From CAYRSS01 sp964426945 (GTDB lineage: Bacteria; Planctomycetota; Phycisphaerae; UBA1845), in assembly GCA_964426945.1 (NCBI GenBank), contig CAYRSS010000003.1:1-64000 (forward strand): a stretch of 64,000 nt of DNA. The letters run 5' to 3'. The position numbers and the translations under genes were made by a program. The notes beneath the pieces are model-generated. The model ran no database searches. It was not told the DNA's origin and worked only from the letters and a program-made list of their open reading frames with translations. Shown here piece after piece: positions 55,901-64,000 of this stretch. Within the stretch, counting starts at the first letter, position 1. Every line of letters starts with the position of its first letter.

Positions 55901-57952
55901 TTGACTACGCCGGATGCCCTCTCGCCGCGATCACCCCGGCACCGCGCCGCCTTGACGGCCGCGGCGTGCGTCGCGCTCGCTCTGGTGGGCGTCGCGGCGG
56001 TCTCGCCCTATGCGCTATTCACCGTACTCATCGAGCTCATCCGCGCGGGCGTGGTCCTTGCGCCGCCGGCGCTGGCCGGGCTGTGGCTCGTGCCGCTGCT
56101 GCGTCTTGGACGACTCCCGCTTCGCTGGCACCTGCTGCTGGGCGCGGCGCTCGGGCTGGGCGGCGTGGCGCTGCTGGTCCTGGGGCTGGGCCTCGCCGGA
56201 CTCTTGCAGCGCGGTCTGTGGATCGGGCTGCTGCTGACCATGGCGGCGGCGGGGGCGGTGCGGCTGGCGGCCATACTCCGTGAGTCAGGCGCTCAGCCCG
56301 CGGCGTCAACGGCGTTCACCTGGCTGCCGCTGCTGATCGCGCCGTTCCTGGCGATGGGGCTCCTCGCCGCGGCGACCTCACCGGGGCAGATCTGGTCGGA
56401 GGAGGGCTTCGGCTACGACGTGCTGGAGTACCACCTGGCACTGCCGAAGGCCTATCACGAGGCCGGACGGATCACCTACGTCGCTGAAAACGTCTACGCC
56501 AACTTCCCGGCCAATGTCGAAATGCTCTACCTGCTCGCCATGGTCGTTCACGGCGATCCGGTGGAGGCGGGCACGACGGCGAACATGATCCACCTGCTGC
56601 TGGGCGTGCTGGCCGTTGCCGCCGCGTGGGCGACGGCTCGCGAGTGGTCCCCCGCCGCCGGCGTGGTGGCGCTCGTGGCGCTTGGCTCGGTCGGCTGGAT
56701 GCCCTACCTCGCGGGGCTGGCGTATGTCGAGCACGGCATGCTGTTGTTCGGGCTGGTGGGGCTGGGCACGCTGGCGCACCGACTGTCGCGGAAGGCGGAC
56801 TCGCCCACCGACGACACGAGCCACCTCGGTTGGATTGTGGCCGCGGGGCTCGCCGCGGGGTTGGCGTGCGGATGCAAGTACACCGCGGTGCCCATGATCA
56901 CCCTGCCGCTGGCGATCGTCGCAGCGCTGGTTCCACGACGGTCCCCGCGGGCTGTCGCGTTCGGCCTGCTTGTGTTTGTCGCTGCGGCGACGGCGGCGTT
57001 TGCTCCCTGGCTGGCCAAGAATCGGGCGATGACCGGCAGCCCGGTCTTTCCACAGGCGGCGTCGGTGTTTCCTGCGTCGCCGGCGGGTTGGGGGGAGGCG
57101 GAGGCCGATCGCTGGGCTCGCGGCCACGCCCCCCGCCCGGAGGAGGCGCCGCTATCGGCACGGCTGGGGCTGCTCTGGCATCACGTCGCCGGTGATCCGA
57201 TCCAGCGGTTCGGGCCGCTCATCCTGCTCGCCGGATTCGCGGGGCTGATCCGGCGGCGGCTCTGCGCTGTGGACCTGGCGCTGCTGATCGTGCTGGCGGT
57301 GCAACTCGTGATCTGGCTGGGGGCGACGCACCTGTATGGGCGGTTTGCCGCGGTGATGTTGATGCCGCTGACGCTGCTCGCCGCCCGCGGCGTCGGGGAG
57401 GGGGCTCGGGCGGCTCGCGTGTGGCGGGTGGTGCTCGCCGCGGGGTGCGCGTGGAACGCGGCATTCGCCGCCGCCCTTCTGTCCCGCGAGCCGGTCCAGC
57501 CGCTTCCGGCGTCCGCGTTCTATGAGGGCCAGATCCCCGGGCTGGAGCACCTCGCCCTCGTGAACGACGAGCTGCCCGCCGACGCCAAGGTGCTCCTTGT
57601 CGGTGAAGCGCGGGTGTTCTACTACCAGCGGCCGATCGGCTACGCCGTCGTGTTTAACCGCCACCCGCTGAGCGAGGCGCTCGACCGGGCAACATCGGAC
57701 CACGATCTCCTCGATCGACTCCGCGAGGCGGGGTATTCGCACATGCTGGTCAACTGGCCGGAGGTCGCACGCTTGGCGGGAACCTACGGGCTGGACAGCC
57801 GATTCGAGCCCGCGCTCTTCGGGCGGCTCGAGGCCGCCGGGTTGCGCCTCCGCGAGCGGTTTGCCCACCCGGTGCCCGAGCGTGCCGCGCGCGGGGCACC
57901 CTACGTGGATGTGTACGAGTTGCCCGCGCGGGCTTCGAACTCCACACGATGA
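55901..57952 (+). CDS. GT39-like multi-pass membrane glycosyltransferase
   Basis: 683 residues with about 14 hydrophobic segments. GYDVLEYHLALPKAYHEAGRITYVAENVYANFPANVEMLYLLAM, spread over the large first outer loop, contains the Asp-Glu pair and Tyr-rich pattern of the GT39/ArnT/PMT-like families. A soluble C-terminal domain (about 540-683, LPADAKVLLVGEARVFYYQRPIGY) closes the protein. It should use polyprenyl-phosphate sugars outside the cytoplasm. The start is TTG at 55901, 8 nt after the AMMECR1-like gene, implying cotranscription. Stop codons of this gene and the convergent LOG gene are 3 nt apart. Confidence 0.82.
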   Translation: MTTPDALSPRSPRHRAALTAAACVALALVGVAAVSPYALFTVLIELIRAGVVLAPPALAGLWLVPLLRLGRLPLRWHLLLGAALGLGGVALLVLGLGLAGLLQRGLWIGLLLTMAAAGAVRLAAILRESGAQPAASTAFTWLPLLIAPFLAMGLLAAATSPGQIWSEEGFGYDVLEYHLALPKAYHEAGRITYVAENVYANFPANVEMLYLLAMVVHGDPVEAGTTANMIHLLLGVLAVAAAWATAREWSPAAGVVALVALGSVGWMPYLAGLAYVEHGMLLFGLVGLGTLAHRLSRKADSPTDDTSHLGWIVAAGLAAGLACGCKYTAVPMITLPLAIVAALVPRRSPRAVAFGLLVFVAAATAAFAPWLAKNRAMTGSPVFPQAASVFPASPAGWGEAEADRWARGHAPRPEEAPLSARLGLLWHHVAGDPIQRFGPLILLAGFAGLIRRRLCAVDLALLIVLAVQLVIWLGATHLYGRFAAVMLMPLTLLAARGVGEGARAARVWRVVLAAGCAWNAAFAAALLSREPVQPLPASAFYEGQIPGLEHLALVNDELPADAKVLLVGEARVFYYQRPIGYAVVFNRHPLSEALDRATSDHDLLDRLREAGYSHMLVNWPEVARLAGTYGLDSRFEPALFGRLEAAGLRLRERFAHPVPERAARGAPYVDVYELPARASNSTR

Positions 57953-57955
57953 GCG

Positions 57956-58549
57956 TCAACTCTGGCCGAGGCTGATCCACTTCTCGACATCGGGCGCGGC
58001 GAACCCGCGAAGCCGCGGAAGGATGCGATCCACGGCGGCTTCGACCAGCACCATCTCGCGGTGGGCGGGTTTGATGAGGGCCTGTTCAACGCAGTGGTCA
58101 AGGAAGGCAATCATCCGGTCGTAGTAGCCGCGGACATTCAGCAACAGGCAGGGATTCGGGTGGATGCCCAGCTGGGCCCAGGTCACCACCTCGAAGAACT
58201 CCTCCAGCGTTCCCAGCCCCCCCGGCAGCGCGACAAACGCATCGGCCAGACGGGCCATCATCGCCTTGCGGTCGTGCATGCTGTCGACGACATGGAGCTC
58301 GGTGAGTCCGCGATGGGCCACTTCCTTGCGGGCCAGGCCATGCGGGATGATCCCGATGACCCGTCCCCCACCGGCGAGCGCCGCGTCGGCCAGTTCCCCC
58401 ATCAGGCCGACGTTGCCGCCGCCGTATACGAGGGCAACGCCCTCGCGGGCCAGCGCCGCCCCAAACGCCCGCGCGGCGGCGGCGAAGGCGGGGTCGGCCC
58501 CCGGCGAGGAGCCGCAGAAAACACACACCGTGGCGACGTGGTGAGCCAT
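57956..58549 (-). CDS. LOG-family nucleotide 5'-monophosphate phosphoribohydrolase
   Basis: 197 residues. VCVFCGSSPGADP, LVYGGGNVGLMGELADAAL and FVALPGGLGTLEEFFEV (the PGGxGTxxE signature) define the LOG/cytokinin-activating family; RKAMMARLADAF carries the catalytic Arg. Such enzymes cleave ribose 5-phosphate from AMP-type or cytokinin nucleotides. It lies 27 nt downstream of trxB and is probably cotranscribed. Confidence 0.92.
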   Translation of the reverse strand: MAHHVATVCVFCGSSPGADPAFAAAARAFGAALAREGVALVYGGGNVGLMGELADAALAGGGRVIGIIPHGLARKEVAHRGLTELHVVDSMHDRKAMMARLADAFVALPGGLGTLEEFFEVVTWAQLGIHPNPCLLLNVRGYYDRMIAFLDHCVEQALIKPAHREMVLVEAAVDRILPRLRGFAAPDVEKWISLGQS

Positions 58550-58576
58550 GTCGTTGATTTCAGGGCGACGCCGGCG

Positions 58577-59623
58577 TCAGTGGACGCCCTGGTCCGCCAG
58601 CCAGCGCTCGGCGTCGATCGCCGCCTTACAGCCCATGCCCGCGGCGGTAATCGCCTGGCGGTAGACGCTGTCGACGCAATCGCCCGCGGCAAACACCCCC
58701 TCCACGCTCGTGGTCGAGCGGGCGGGGTCGGCCAGCTTGATGTACTTCTTGCCGTCGAGCTCGAGCTGGCCCTTCAGGAACGCCGTGGCCGGAGTGTGTC
58801 CGATCGCCACGAAGAGGCCGCCGACGGGCACCTCGCTCCGCTGACCGGAGACCGTGTCCTCGAGTTGGATCCCCGAGATCATCTTGTCGCCCAGGACGTC
58901 GACGACCACCTTGTTCCAGAGAAACTCGATCTTGGGATTGTCCTTCGCGCGCTGGGCCATGATCTTGCTGGCGCGAAGTTCGTCCCGGCGGTGGACCATG
59001 TACACCTTGGAGGCGAACTTGGTGAGGTAGCTCGCCTCTTCGACCGCCGAATCGCCGCCGCCGACCACGGCGACTTCCTTGTTGCGAAATACGGGGAGCG
59101 CACCATCGCAAACGGCACAGGCGCTGACGCCCCCGCCGTTGCGCGCGAGACGCTGCTCAGCGTCGAGGCCGAGCCAGTTGGCCGTCGCCCCCGTGGCAAT
59201 GATCACCGAATGCGCGCGGTACTCGGTGTCGTCCTCGCCGACAACCAGAAACGGCCGGCTGGACAGATCGACCCGGGCGCAGTCGTGGTACGCGTAGCTG
59301 TGACCGTCGTCCGGGTTGGACACGTCGGGGTTCAGGCCGTTGTCGGTGACGATGCGCGTGCCGAAGCGGACCGCCTGCTGCTCGAAGTGGGCCATGAGTT
59401 CCGGACCCGTCACGCCGCCGGGGAATCCGGGGTAGTTCTCCACCTCGGTCGTGAGCATGAGCTGCCCACCGGGGAGGATCGTCGTCGGGACCGTCTTGGG
59501 GCGACCGGCGAAGACCAGCGGATCGAGGTTGGCCCGCGCGGCGTAAATCGCCGCCGTCCAGCCGGCGGGGCCGGATCCGATGATGATCACCTTTTCGACG
59601 TTGCTGTTGCCTGCCGACGCCAT
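58577..59623 (-). CDS. trxB: Thioredoxin reductase
   Basis: 348 residues, FAD flavoenzyme that reduces thioredoxin with NADPH. IIIGSGPAGWTAAIYAARANL binds FAD, SACAVCDGALP holds the redox CxxC, VVGGGDSAVEEASYL is the NADPH site, VHRRDELRASKIM the 2'-phosphate-recognising region, and GVFAAGDCVD the C-terminal FAD motif. ATG 59623 is chosen from a frame open to 59776; GAGG lies about 7 nt upstream. Transcription probably starts from TACAAT at 59694-59689. Confidence 0.96.
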   Translation of the reverse strand: MASAGNSNVEKVIIIGSGPAGWTAAIYAARANLDPLVFAGRPKTVPTTILPGGQLMLTTEVENYPGFPGGVTGPELMAHFEQQAVRFGTRIVTDNGLNPDVSNPDDGHSYAYHDCARVDLSSRPFLVVGEDDTEYRAHSVIIATGATANWLGLDAEQRLARNGGGVSACAVCDGALPVFRNKEVAVVGGGDSAVEEASYLTKFASKVYMVHRRDELRASKIMAQRAKDNPKIEFLWNKVVVDVLGDKMISGIQLEDTVSGQRSEVPVGGLFVAIGHTPATAFLKGQLELDGKKYIKLADPARSTTSVEGVFAAGDCVDSVYRQAITAAGMGCKAAIDAERWLADQGVH

Positions 59624-59688
59624 GACGTCCCTCGCTGGTCCGACCCGAGGCGGCCAAGACACGCACGGTTTGCCCGGGTTTCGCGGGG

Positions 59689-59717
59689 ATTGTAGCCGAA
59701 GGCGGAACGATCGCCAC
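59689..59717 (-). promoter_or_regulatory. Candidate promoter of trxB
   Basis: Minus strand -10 TACAAT (59694-59689) in the context CGGCTACAAT, the same as at truD; the -35 (GTGGCG, 59717-59712) is poor. The leader would be about 60 nt. It lies back to back with the promoter of the lipoprotein gene at 59766. Confidence 0.4.
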
Positions 59718-59729
59718 CGTCGTTCGGGT

Positions 59730-59758
59730 TTGACCCCCGGCAGGCGACGGCCTATCTT
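59730..59758 (+). promoter_or_regulatory. Putative promoter of the HExxH lipoprotein gene, leaderless geometry
   Basis: TTGACC (59730-59735), 17-nt spacer, TATCTT (59753-59758), then 7 nt to the ATG at 59766. No Shine-Dalgarno is present. Confidence 0.58.
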
Positions 59759-59765
59759 CCGACCG

Positions 59766-60773
59766 ATGCCGGGCATGAACTTCGGGACCGGAAATCAGTC
59801 ATCGCGGCTTCGCCCCGCGGCTGCGCGTCCTTTGATCGCGCTCGCGGCGATGGGTGTCGCCCTGGGCTGCGGATGCGGGGGCGGTCGCACCGCCGCCGGC
59901 CCGCGCGTCGAGGTGAATCGACAGGACGCCAGCATCGACGGCCTGGCTGCGCGGAAGTTCACCACCGAGCACTTCACCATCTACAGCACCGTCGCGGACA
60001 CCGGCCTGGAGGAGATCCTGCCGGTCTTCCTGGAGTCCGCCTTCCGCCGGTACGAGTCGTCCTTCGCCAGCCCTCCGGCAGAGCCGGTTCACCTGACGAC
60101 CTACGTCTTCGGCACCCGGCCAGAGTGGCTGCGCTACGTCGGCAGACACCACGCGGCGCGGTACGACGTATACAGCCGCATCCGCGCCGGCGGGTTCACC
60201 GAGGGCACGACGGCCTACCTCTTCTACAGCCAGAGGTCCGAAACACTGGCGACGCTGGCCCACGAGGGGTGGCACCAGTATCTCGGCGCCCGGGTGCGGC
60301 GCGGCGCGCCGGCGTGGCTCAACGAGGGGCTGGCCTGCTACCACGAGGCGTTCCACTACGGCGCCCGCGGCCCGGAGTTCACCCCTGAGCACAATACTTT
60401 TCGCATCGAGGGGCTCCGCAAAGCCCTTCAGGTGGGCGAGTTGCTTCCGCTGCCGCAGATTGTCGCCACGGACGCCGGCGAGGTGATCAGCCGCAACCAC
60501 AGCGTGGTTACGCAGGTCTACTATGCGCAGGCTTGGGCGCTGGTCACCTTCCTGCGCCACGGCGACGGCGGGCGACATCGGCGGGCGTTCGACCGGCTGA
60601 TGAGCGACCTGGCTGATGGGTCCTTTGCGGCCAAGGCCTCGGCGGCGCGGCTGACCGCCGGCGGCGCGGGGCGCAGCTATGGCGCCGCGATCTTTGAGTT
60701 TTACTTCGGCTCGCCGCCCGAGGCGCTCGCGGACCGCTACTATGACCACGTGGTCAAAGTGTCGGGGTTCTGA
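59766..60773 (+). CDS. Lipoprotein, peptidase-MA/DUF1570-like HExxH protein
   Basis: 335 residues. The N terminus PLIALAAMGVALGCGCGG carries a lipobox. FTTEHFTIYSTVADTGLEEILPVFLESAFRRYE is the family entry region. LATLAHEGWHQYLGARV provides the HExxH zinc site and PAWLNEGLACYHEAF the third ligand, so a gluzincin fold is complete. It is the third relative in this window (others at 21933 and 44391) and the only one with a lipobox. The frame is open to 59580; ATG 59766 fits both the signal sequence and the promoter position. ATG 59775 is an alternative. Confidence 0.82.
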   Translation: MPGMNFGTGNQSSRLRPAAARPLIALAAMGVALGCGCGGGRTAAGPRVEVNRQDASIDGLAARKFTTEHFTIYSTVADTGLEEILPVFLESAFRRYESSFASPPAEPVHLTTYVFGTRPEWLRYVGRHHAARYDVYSRIRAGGFTEGTTAYLFYSQRSETLATLAHEGWHQYLGARVRRGAPAWLNEGLACYHEAFHYGARGPEFTPEHNTFRIEGLRKALQVGELLPLPQIVATDAGEVISRNHSVVTQVYYAQAWALVTFLRHGDGGRHRRAFDRLMSDLADGSFAAKASAARLTAGGAGRSYGAAIFEFYFGSPPEALADRYYDHVVKVSGF

Positions 60774-60847
60774 TGCCCCCGGCAGACCGCGCCGCCCCGC
60801 CCGTTCGCGGCGCGGCGGTTGATTCTACGAGGGAGTCTAATAACGCC

Positions 60848-63800
60848 ATGACGCACCTTCGCACGCTGCGTACCGCAGCCGCCGTTTCTCCGCACCGCGT
60901 ACGGCGCAGCGCGATGCTGCTGTGGTGCCTCGCCGCCGCAACGCTCGGTTGCGTGCACACCCGGGAGACCGCGGCGGACGACGCCCAGGCTCCGGCGGTC
61001 GCCGACGCGGCCCCGCCGAACACCGGCCGGAGCGAGGGCAACGTCAATCTGCCCCGGTTCCCCTCGATCAGCCCCGACGGGAAGCAGGTCGCATTCTCCT
61101 GGCGGGGCGATCTGTGGCGGGTCAGCACCGCCGGCGGCAGCGCCGTACGCCTGACGCGTCACGGCGGCGACGACCTGCGCTCGGCGTGGAGTCCTGACGG
61201 CACACGCATCGCCTTCGACTCTGACCGCAACGGCTTCCTCAACCTCTACACGATGAACGCCGACGGCACGGATGTACGCCAGGTCACCGATGTCGACCGG
61301 GGCTGCACGCTGACCGGCTACGCCACGGGGTCCGATGGCCGCGGGGTGCTTACGTTTCACGCTTCGCTTGAGGGCGATGTGTACCGCTCCGCGCGGCCTT
61401 ACGCCGTTCCCGCAGAGGGGGGCGACATCCGTCGCGTCTGCGGCGCCTTCGCGACCGAGCCGGTCGCCGCGGAGGGCGGCGAGATGTACCTGCTGACGCG
61501 CGGCGGCTCATCCTGGCAGCGCCGCCACTACCGCGGGCCGGACAATCGCGAGGTCTGGACCTACCGCCCCGCCGCCGACGCCTTCGAGCGCCTGACCGAC
61601 TTCGAAGGCAATGACGGCATGGCGCGTTTCGACCGTGCCGGTCGGGTGTATTTCGCCTCGGATCGCGAGCTGCAGACGGTCAACCTGTATCGGCTGGATT
61701 CCGCCCGCCCCGGTCGGCCGACGCGGCTGACCGGATTCTCCGGCGAGGACATCCAGGCGTTCGACGTGTCGCTCGACGGGCGCATGGCGGTCGTCTGCGT
61801 GTGGGACAAGCTCTATACCCTGGACCTCACGGATTCGAACGCAGCGCCCGCCGCGCTGACCATCACCGCCAACGAGGACTACGAGGATAACTACGAAATC
61901 AAGGCGATCGACCGCGAGGTTACCGAGGCGGCGCTGAGCCCCGACGGCCAGGTCATGGCGCTCGTCGCGTATGGCGAGGTACTCGTCCGCAATATCGACG
62001 ACAAAAGCCCCACGATCCGGGTCACCAACTCCCACGCCCGCGAGAAGCAGATCGCGTGGTCGCCCGACGGCCTGCGGCTCTATTTCGTCAGCGACAGCGA
62101 CGGCAACGACTCGATCTACGCCGCGGCCGTGGGGCTGACACGCGGCGACGTCCAGAAGGAGTTCCGCAAGGCGGTAGACCCCGAGGAGAAGCCCGCGGAG
62201 GAGCCGAAGGAGAAGGCTGAAGTGACGGCCGATGAGAAGGCTGAAGAGACGGCGAATGAAGCGGCCGCCGATGAACCCAAGTCCGCCGAGGGCGACCAGC
62301 CCAAGGAGGACAAGCCCGCGAAGAAGAAGTCAGAGGAGTTGCCGCCTGAGTTGGACCCGAAGCGCTGGCACGACGCGATCCGCTTCACCATTACGCCGGT
62401 GGTGCAGACGGAGCACGAGGATCGCAGCCCCAGTCCCTCGCCGGACGGCAAGCACCTCGCCTTCCGTCGCGGCCTGGGCAACATGATGATCCTGGATCTG
62501 GCGGGCGGCGAAACACGTGAACTGGTCGCCGGATGGGACAGCTCGCTCGATTGGCGCTGGAGCCCGGACAGCCGCTTCATCGCCTACGAGCAGAACGACC
62601 TGAACTTCAACAGCGACATCTACATGGTGCGTGCGGATGGCTCCGCGCCCGCGGTGAATATCTCGCGTCACCCGAACAACGACGGTCAGGCGCGGTTCTC
62701 GGCCGACGGAAAAATCCTGGCGTTCCTCTCCAACCGCGTGGCCGACGAGTTTGACGTCTGGGCGGTGTATCTCGACACCGACCTCGAGTCCTACACGCCG
62801 CGGGAACTGGAGAAGTACTACGACGACGCCGGCAAGGCCGCCAAGAAGCGCAAGCCGCTGCCCACGAAGAAGCCCGGCGAGACCAAGTCCAAAGGCGATG
62901 AAGTGGCGGACAAGGACTCGAAAGCCGCCGATGCGGACGCCGATGACACGAAGGAGGAGGGCGACGCAAAGACCGACGAGAGGCCCGACGGCGACGCGAA
63001 GAAGTCGGACAAGGTGTGGGAGCCCGATCTCGACGACGCATGGCTGCGGCTGCGCCGCGTGACGAGCCTCTCCGGCGACGAGGGCGGCCTCGAACTGACC
63101 CCCGGCGGCGACCGCTTCATCTTCACCGCGACCATCGGCGATCGCGCCCTGTACTCAGTCAAATGGGATGGCGAGGATCGCAAGCGCATCGCCGACGCCG
63201 TAAGCGTGCAGCACATGAGCCTCACCGGCGACAAGCTCGTCATCGTGGGCAGCCGTCGCGGCGGTACGATCAAGCTCGCCGACTCGAAGGTGGAATACAT
63301 CGATATCTCTGAGAAGATCCGCATCGACCTCATGGAGCAGTCGAGCCAGAAGTTCCTCGAAGCCGCACGCATCCTGGGGGAGGTTTTCTACCACCCCACC
63401 ATGAAGGATCTCGACTGGCCGGCCCTGTCGCGCAAGTACCACGAGCTGGCCCGTGGCGCGCGGCGTCCGGACGAATTCAACGAAGTGGCCAACCGCTTCC
63501 TCGGCGAACTGAACGCCTCGCACCTGCGCATCTCGGCCCGGGACGACTCCAACCCCAACGCCCTCGCACAGGGCCGCCTGGGCACAACCCACCGCCGGGT
63601 CGACGGCGGCTTCGAGGTGGTGCGCGTCCTGCCTAACGGGCCGGCGGCGAGGGGCCCGATGGCCCTGCAGCCGGGCGACGTCGTGACGGCCATCGAACTC
63701 GCCCCGCTTCAACCCGGCGAATCGATCGAGTCGCGCCTGGCGGGCCGCAGCGGCCGCGAGACGATCGTGACCATCCGCCGCTCCGTCGCGGGCGAAACCA

Positions 63801-64000
63801 AGGACCTCAACGTGCTGCTGACGCCGATTTCGGCGGGCGAAGAGATCGGCCTGCGCTACGATGACTGGCGGCTGGAAAATGCCCGACTGGTGAGCGAGTG
63901 GTCCGGGGGCCGGCTCGGCTACATTCACATCCGCGGCATGGACCAGGGCTCGCTGGACGTCTTCGAGCGCGACCTCTTCGCCGCCGCCGACGGGCGCGAG
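60848..64000 (+). CDS. Tricorn-like protease, C-terminal part cut by window edge
   Basis: 1,051 residues are visible and the frame stays open at the edge. A hydrophobic N terminus (AMLLWCLAAATLGC) suggests export, possibly as a lipoprotein. WD40/TolB-like propeller blades (FPSISPDGKQVAFSW, RSAWSPDGTRIAFDSDRNG, QIAWSPDGLRLYFVSD, SPSPSPDGKHLAFRR) form the two beta propellers. FYHPTMKDLDWPALSRKYHELA starts the tricorn core, and GFEVVRVLPNGPAARGPMALQPGDVV is the PDZ domain. The following S41-type catalytic domain is largely beyond the edge. Two Lys/Glu/Asp/Ala-rich inserts (about 438-500 and 660-720) interrupt the propeller region. Tricorn-like enzymes degrade peptides; in planctomycetes several are exported. 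It begins 74 nt after the HExxH lipoprotein gene. Confidence 0.9.
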   Translation, partial: MTHLRTLRTAAAVSPHRVRRSAMLLWCLAAATLGCVHTRETAADDAQAPAVADAAPPNTGRSEGNVNLPRFPSISPDGKQVAFSWRGDLWRVSTAGGSAVRLTRHGGDDLRSAWSPDGTRIAFDSDRNGFLNLYTMNADGTDVRQVTDVDRGCTLTGYATGSDGRGVLTFHASLEGDVYRSARPYAVPAEGGDIRRVCGAFATEPVAAEGGEMYLLTRGGSSWQRRHYRGPDNREVWTYRPAADAFERLTDFEGNDGMARFDRAGRVYFASDRELQTVNLYRLDSARPGRPTRLTGFSGEDIQAFDVSLDGRMAVVCVWDKLYTLDLTDSNAAPAALTITANEDYEDNYEIKAIDREVTEAALSPDGQVMALVAYGEVLVRNIDDKSPTIRVTNSHAREKQIAWSPDGLRLYFVSDSDGNDSIYAAAVGLTRGDVQKEFRKAVDPEEKPAEEPKEKAEVTADEKAEETANEAAADEPKSAEGDQPKEDKPAKKKSEELPPELDPKRWHDAIRFTITPVVQTEHEDRSPSPSPDGKHLAFRRGLGNMMILDLAGGETRELVAGWDSSLDWRWSPDSRFIAYEQNDLNFNSDIYMVRADGSAPAVNISRHPNNDGQARFSADGKILAFLSNRVADEFDVWAVYLDTDLESYTPRELEKYYDDAGKAAKKRKPLPTKKPGETKSKGDEVADKDSKAADADADDTKEEGDAKTDERPDGDAKKSDKVWEPDLDDAWLRLRRVTSLSGDEGGLELTPGGDRFIFTATIGDRALYSVKWDGEDRKRIADAVSVQHMSLTGDKLVIVGSRRGGTIKLADSKVEYIDISEKIRIDLMEQSSQKFLEAARILGEVFYHPTMKDLDWPALSRKYHELARGARRPDEFNEVANRFLGELNASHLRISARDDSNPNALAQGRLGTTHRRVDGGFEVVRVLPNGPAARGPMALQPGDVVTAIELAPLQPGESIESRLAGRSGRETIVTIRRSVAGETKDLNVLLTPISAGEEIGLRYDDWRLENARLVSEWSGGRLGYIHIRGMDQGSLDVFERDLFAAADGRE

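Overview
The window is about 67% GC and almost fully coding. It fits a Gram-negative-type member of the Planctomycetota. Supporting signs are a KDO transferase (lipopolysaccharide), a giant secreted subtilase ending in a dockerin-like repeat pair of the planctomycete kind, several secreted HExxH proteins of the DUF1570/peptidase-MA type, a tricorn-like protease, frequent GTG/TTG starts and an archaeal-style diadenylate cyclase. The phylum is an inference from protein content; a 16S rRNA gene is not present. No tRNA, rRNA, CRISPR array, insertion sequence, integrase or phage gene was recognised.

Layout. 1-6601: acetyl-CoA synthetase (cut by the window edge), waaA, truD, and an archease-rtcB RNA-repair operon followed by a hypothetical gene. 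6971-15042: an orphan FHA-GAF histidine kinase facing a 2,073-residue secreted subtilase, which is closed by the only textbook intrinsic terminator seen here. 15819-23090: aspartate kinase, hypothetical genes, an M23 lipoprotein, an M42 aminopeptidase and a secreted HExxH protein. 23126-41905: all fourteen subunits of respiratory complex I (nuoA to nuoN, minus strand, canonical order), interrupted between nuoE and nuoF by two membrane glycosyltransferase-like genes and followed by nnrE, an NAD(P)H-hydrate epimerase. 42323-48371: a rightward cluster with ispF, cysS, a secreted HExxH protein, a YbhN-like flippase-type membrane protein and a glucose/sorbosone dehydrogenase-like lipoprotein. 48368-59623: a lipoprotein, an exopolysaccharide sugar-phosphate transferase, a TM2-domain protein, a PHP phosphatase, a DacZ-like c-di-AMP synthase, a secreted AMMECR1-like/toroid protein, a third membrane glycosyltransferase, a LOG phosphoribohydrolase and trxB. 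59766-64000: a third HExxH lipoprotein and a tricorn-like protease running off the right edge.

Regulation. Good sigma-70-type promoters (TTGnnn, 17 nt, TAnnnT) can be read upstream of several genes. At five genes (waaA, truD, lysC, the AMMECR1-like gene at 54096 and the HExxH lipoprotein at 59766) the -10 box ends only 6-8 nt before the ATG and no Shine-Dalgarno is present, which implies leaderless mRNAs. Other genes have strong Shine-Dalgarno sequences, often before GTG or TTG, so two modes of translation start appear to coexist.

I did not find a convincing new defence, mobile or biosynthetic system. The most interesting items are the leaderless promoter set, the glycosyltransferase insertion in the nuo operon with nnrE at its end, the DacZ-type cyclase next to an AMMECR1-toroid fusion, and the repeated modules of the giant subtilase.
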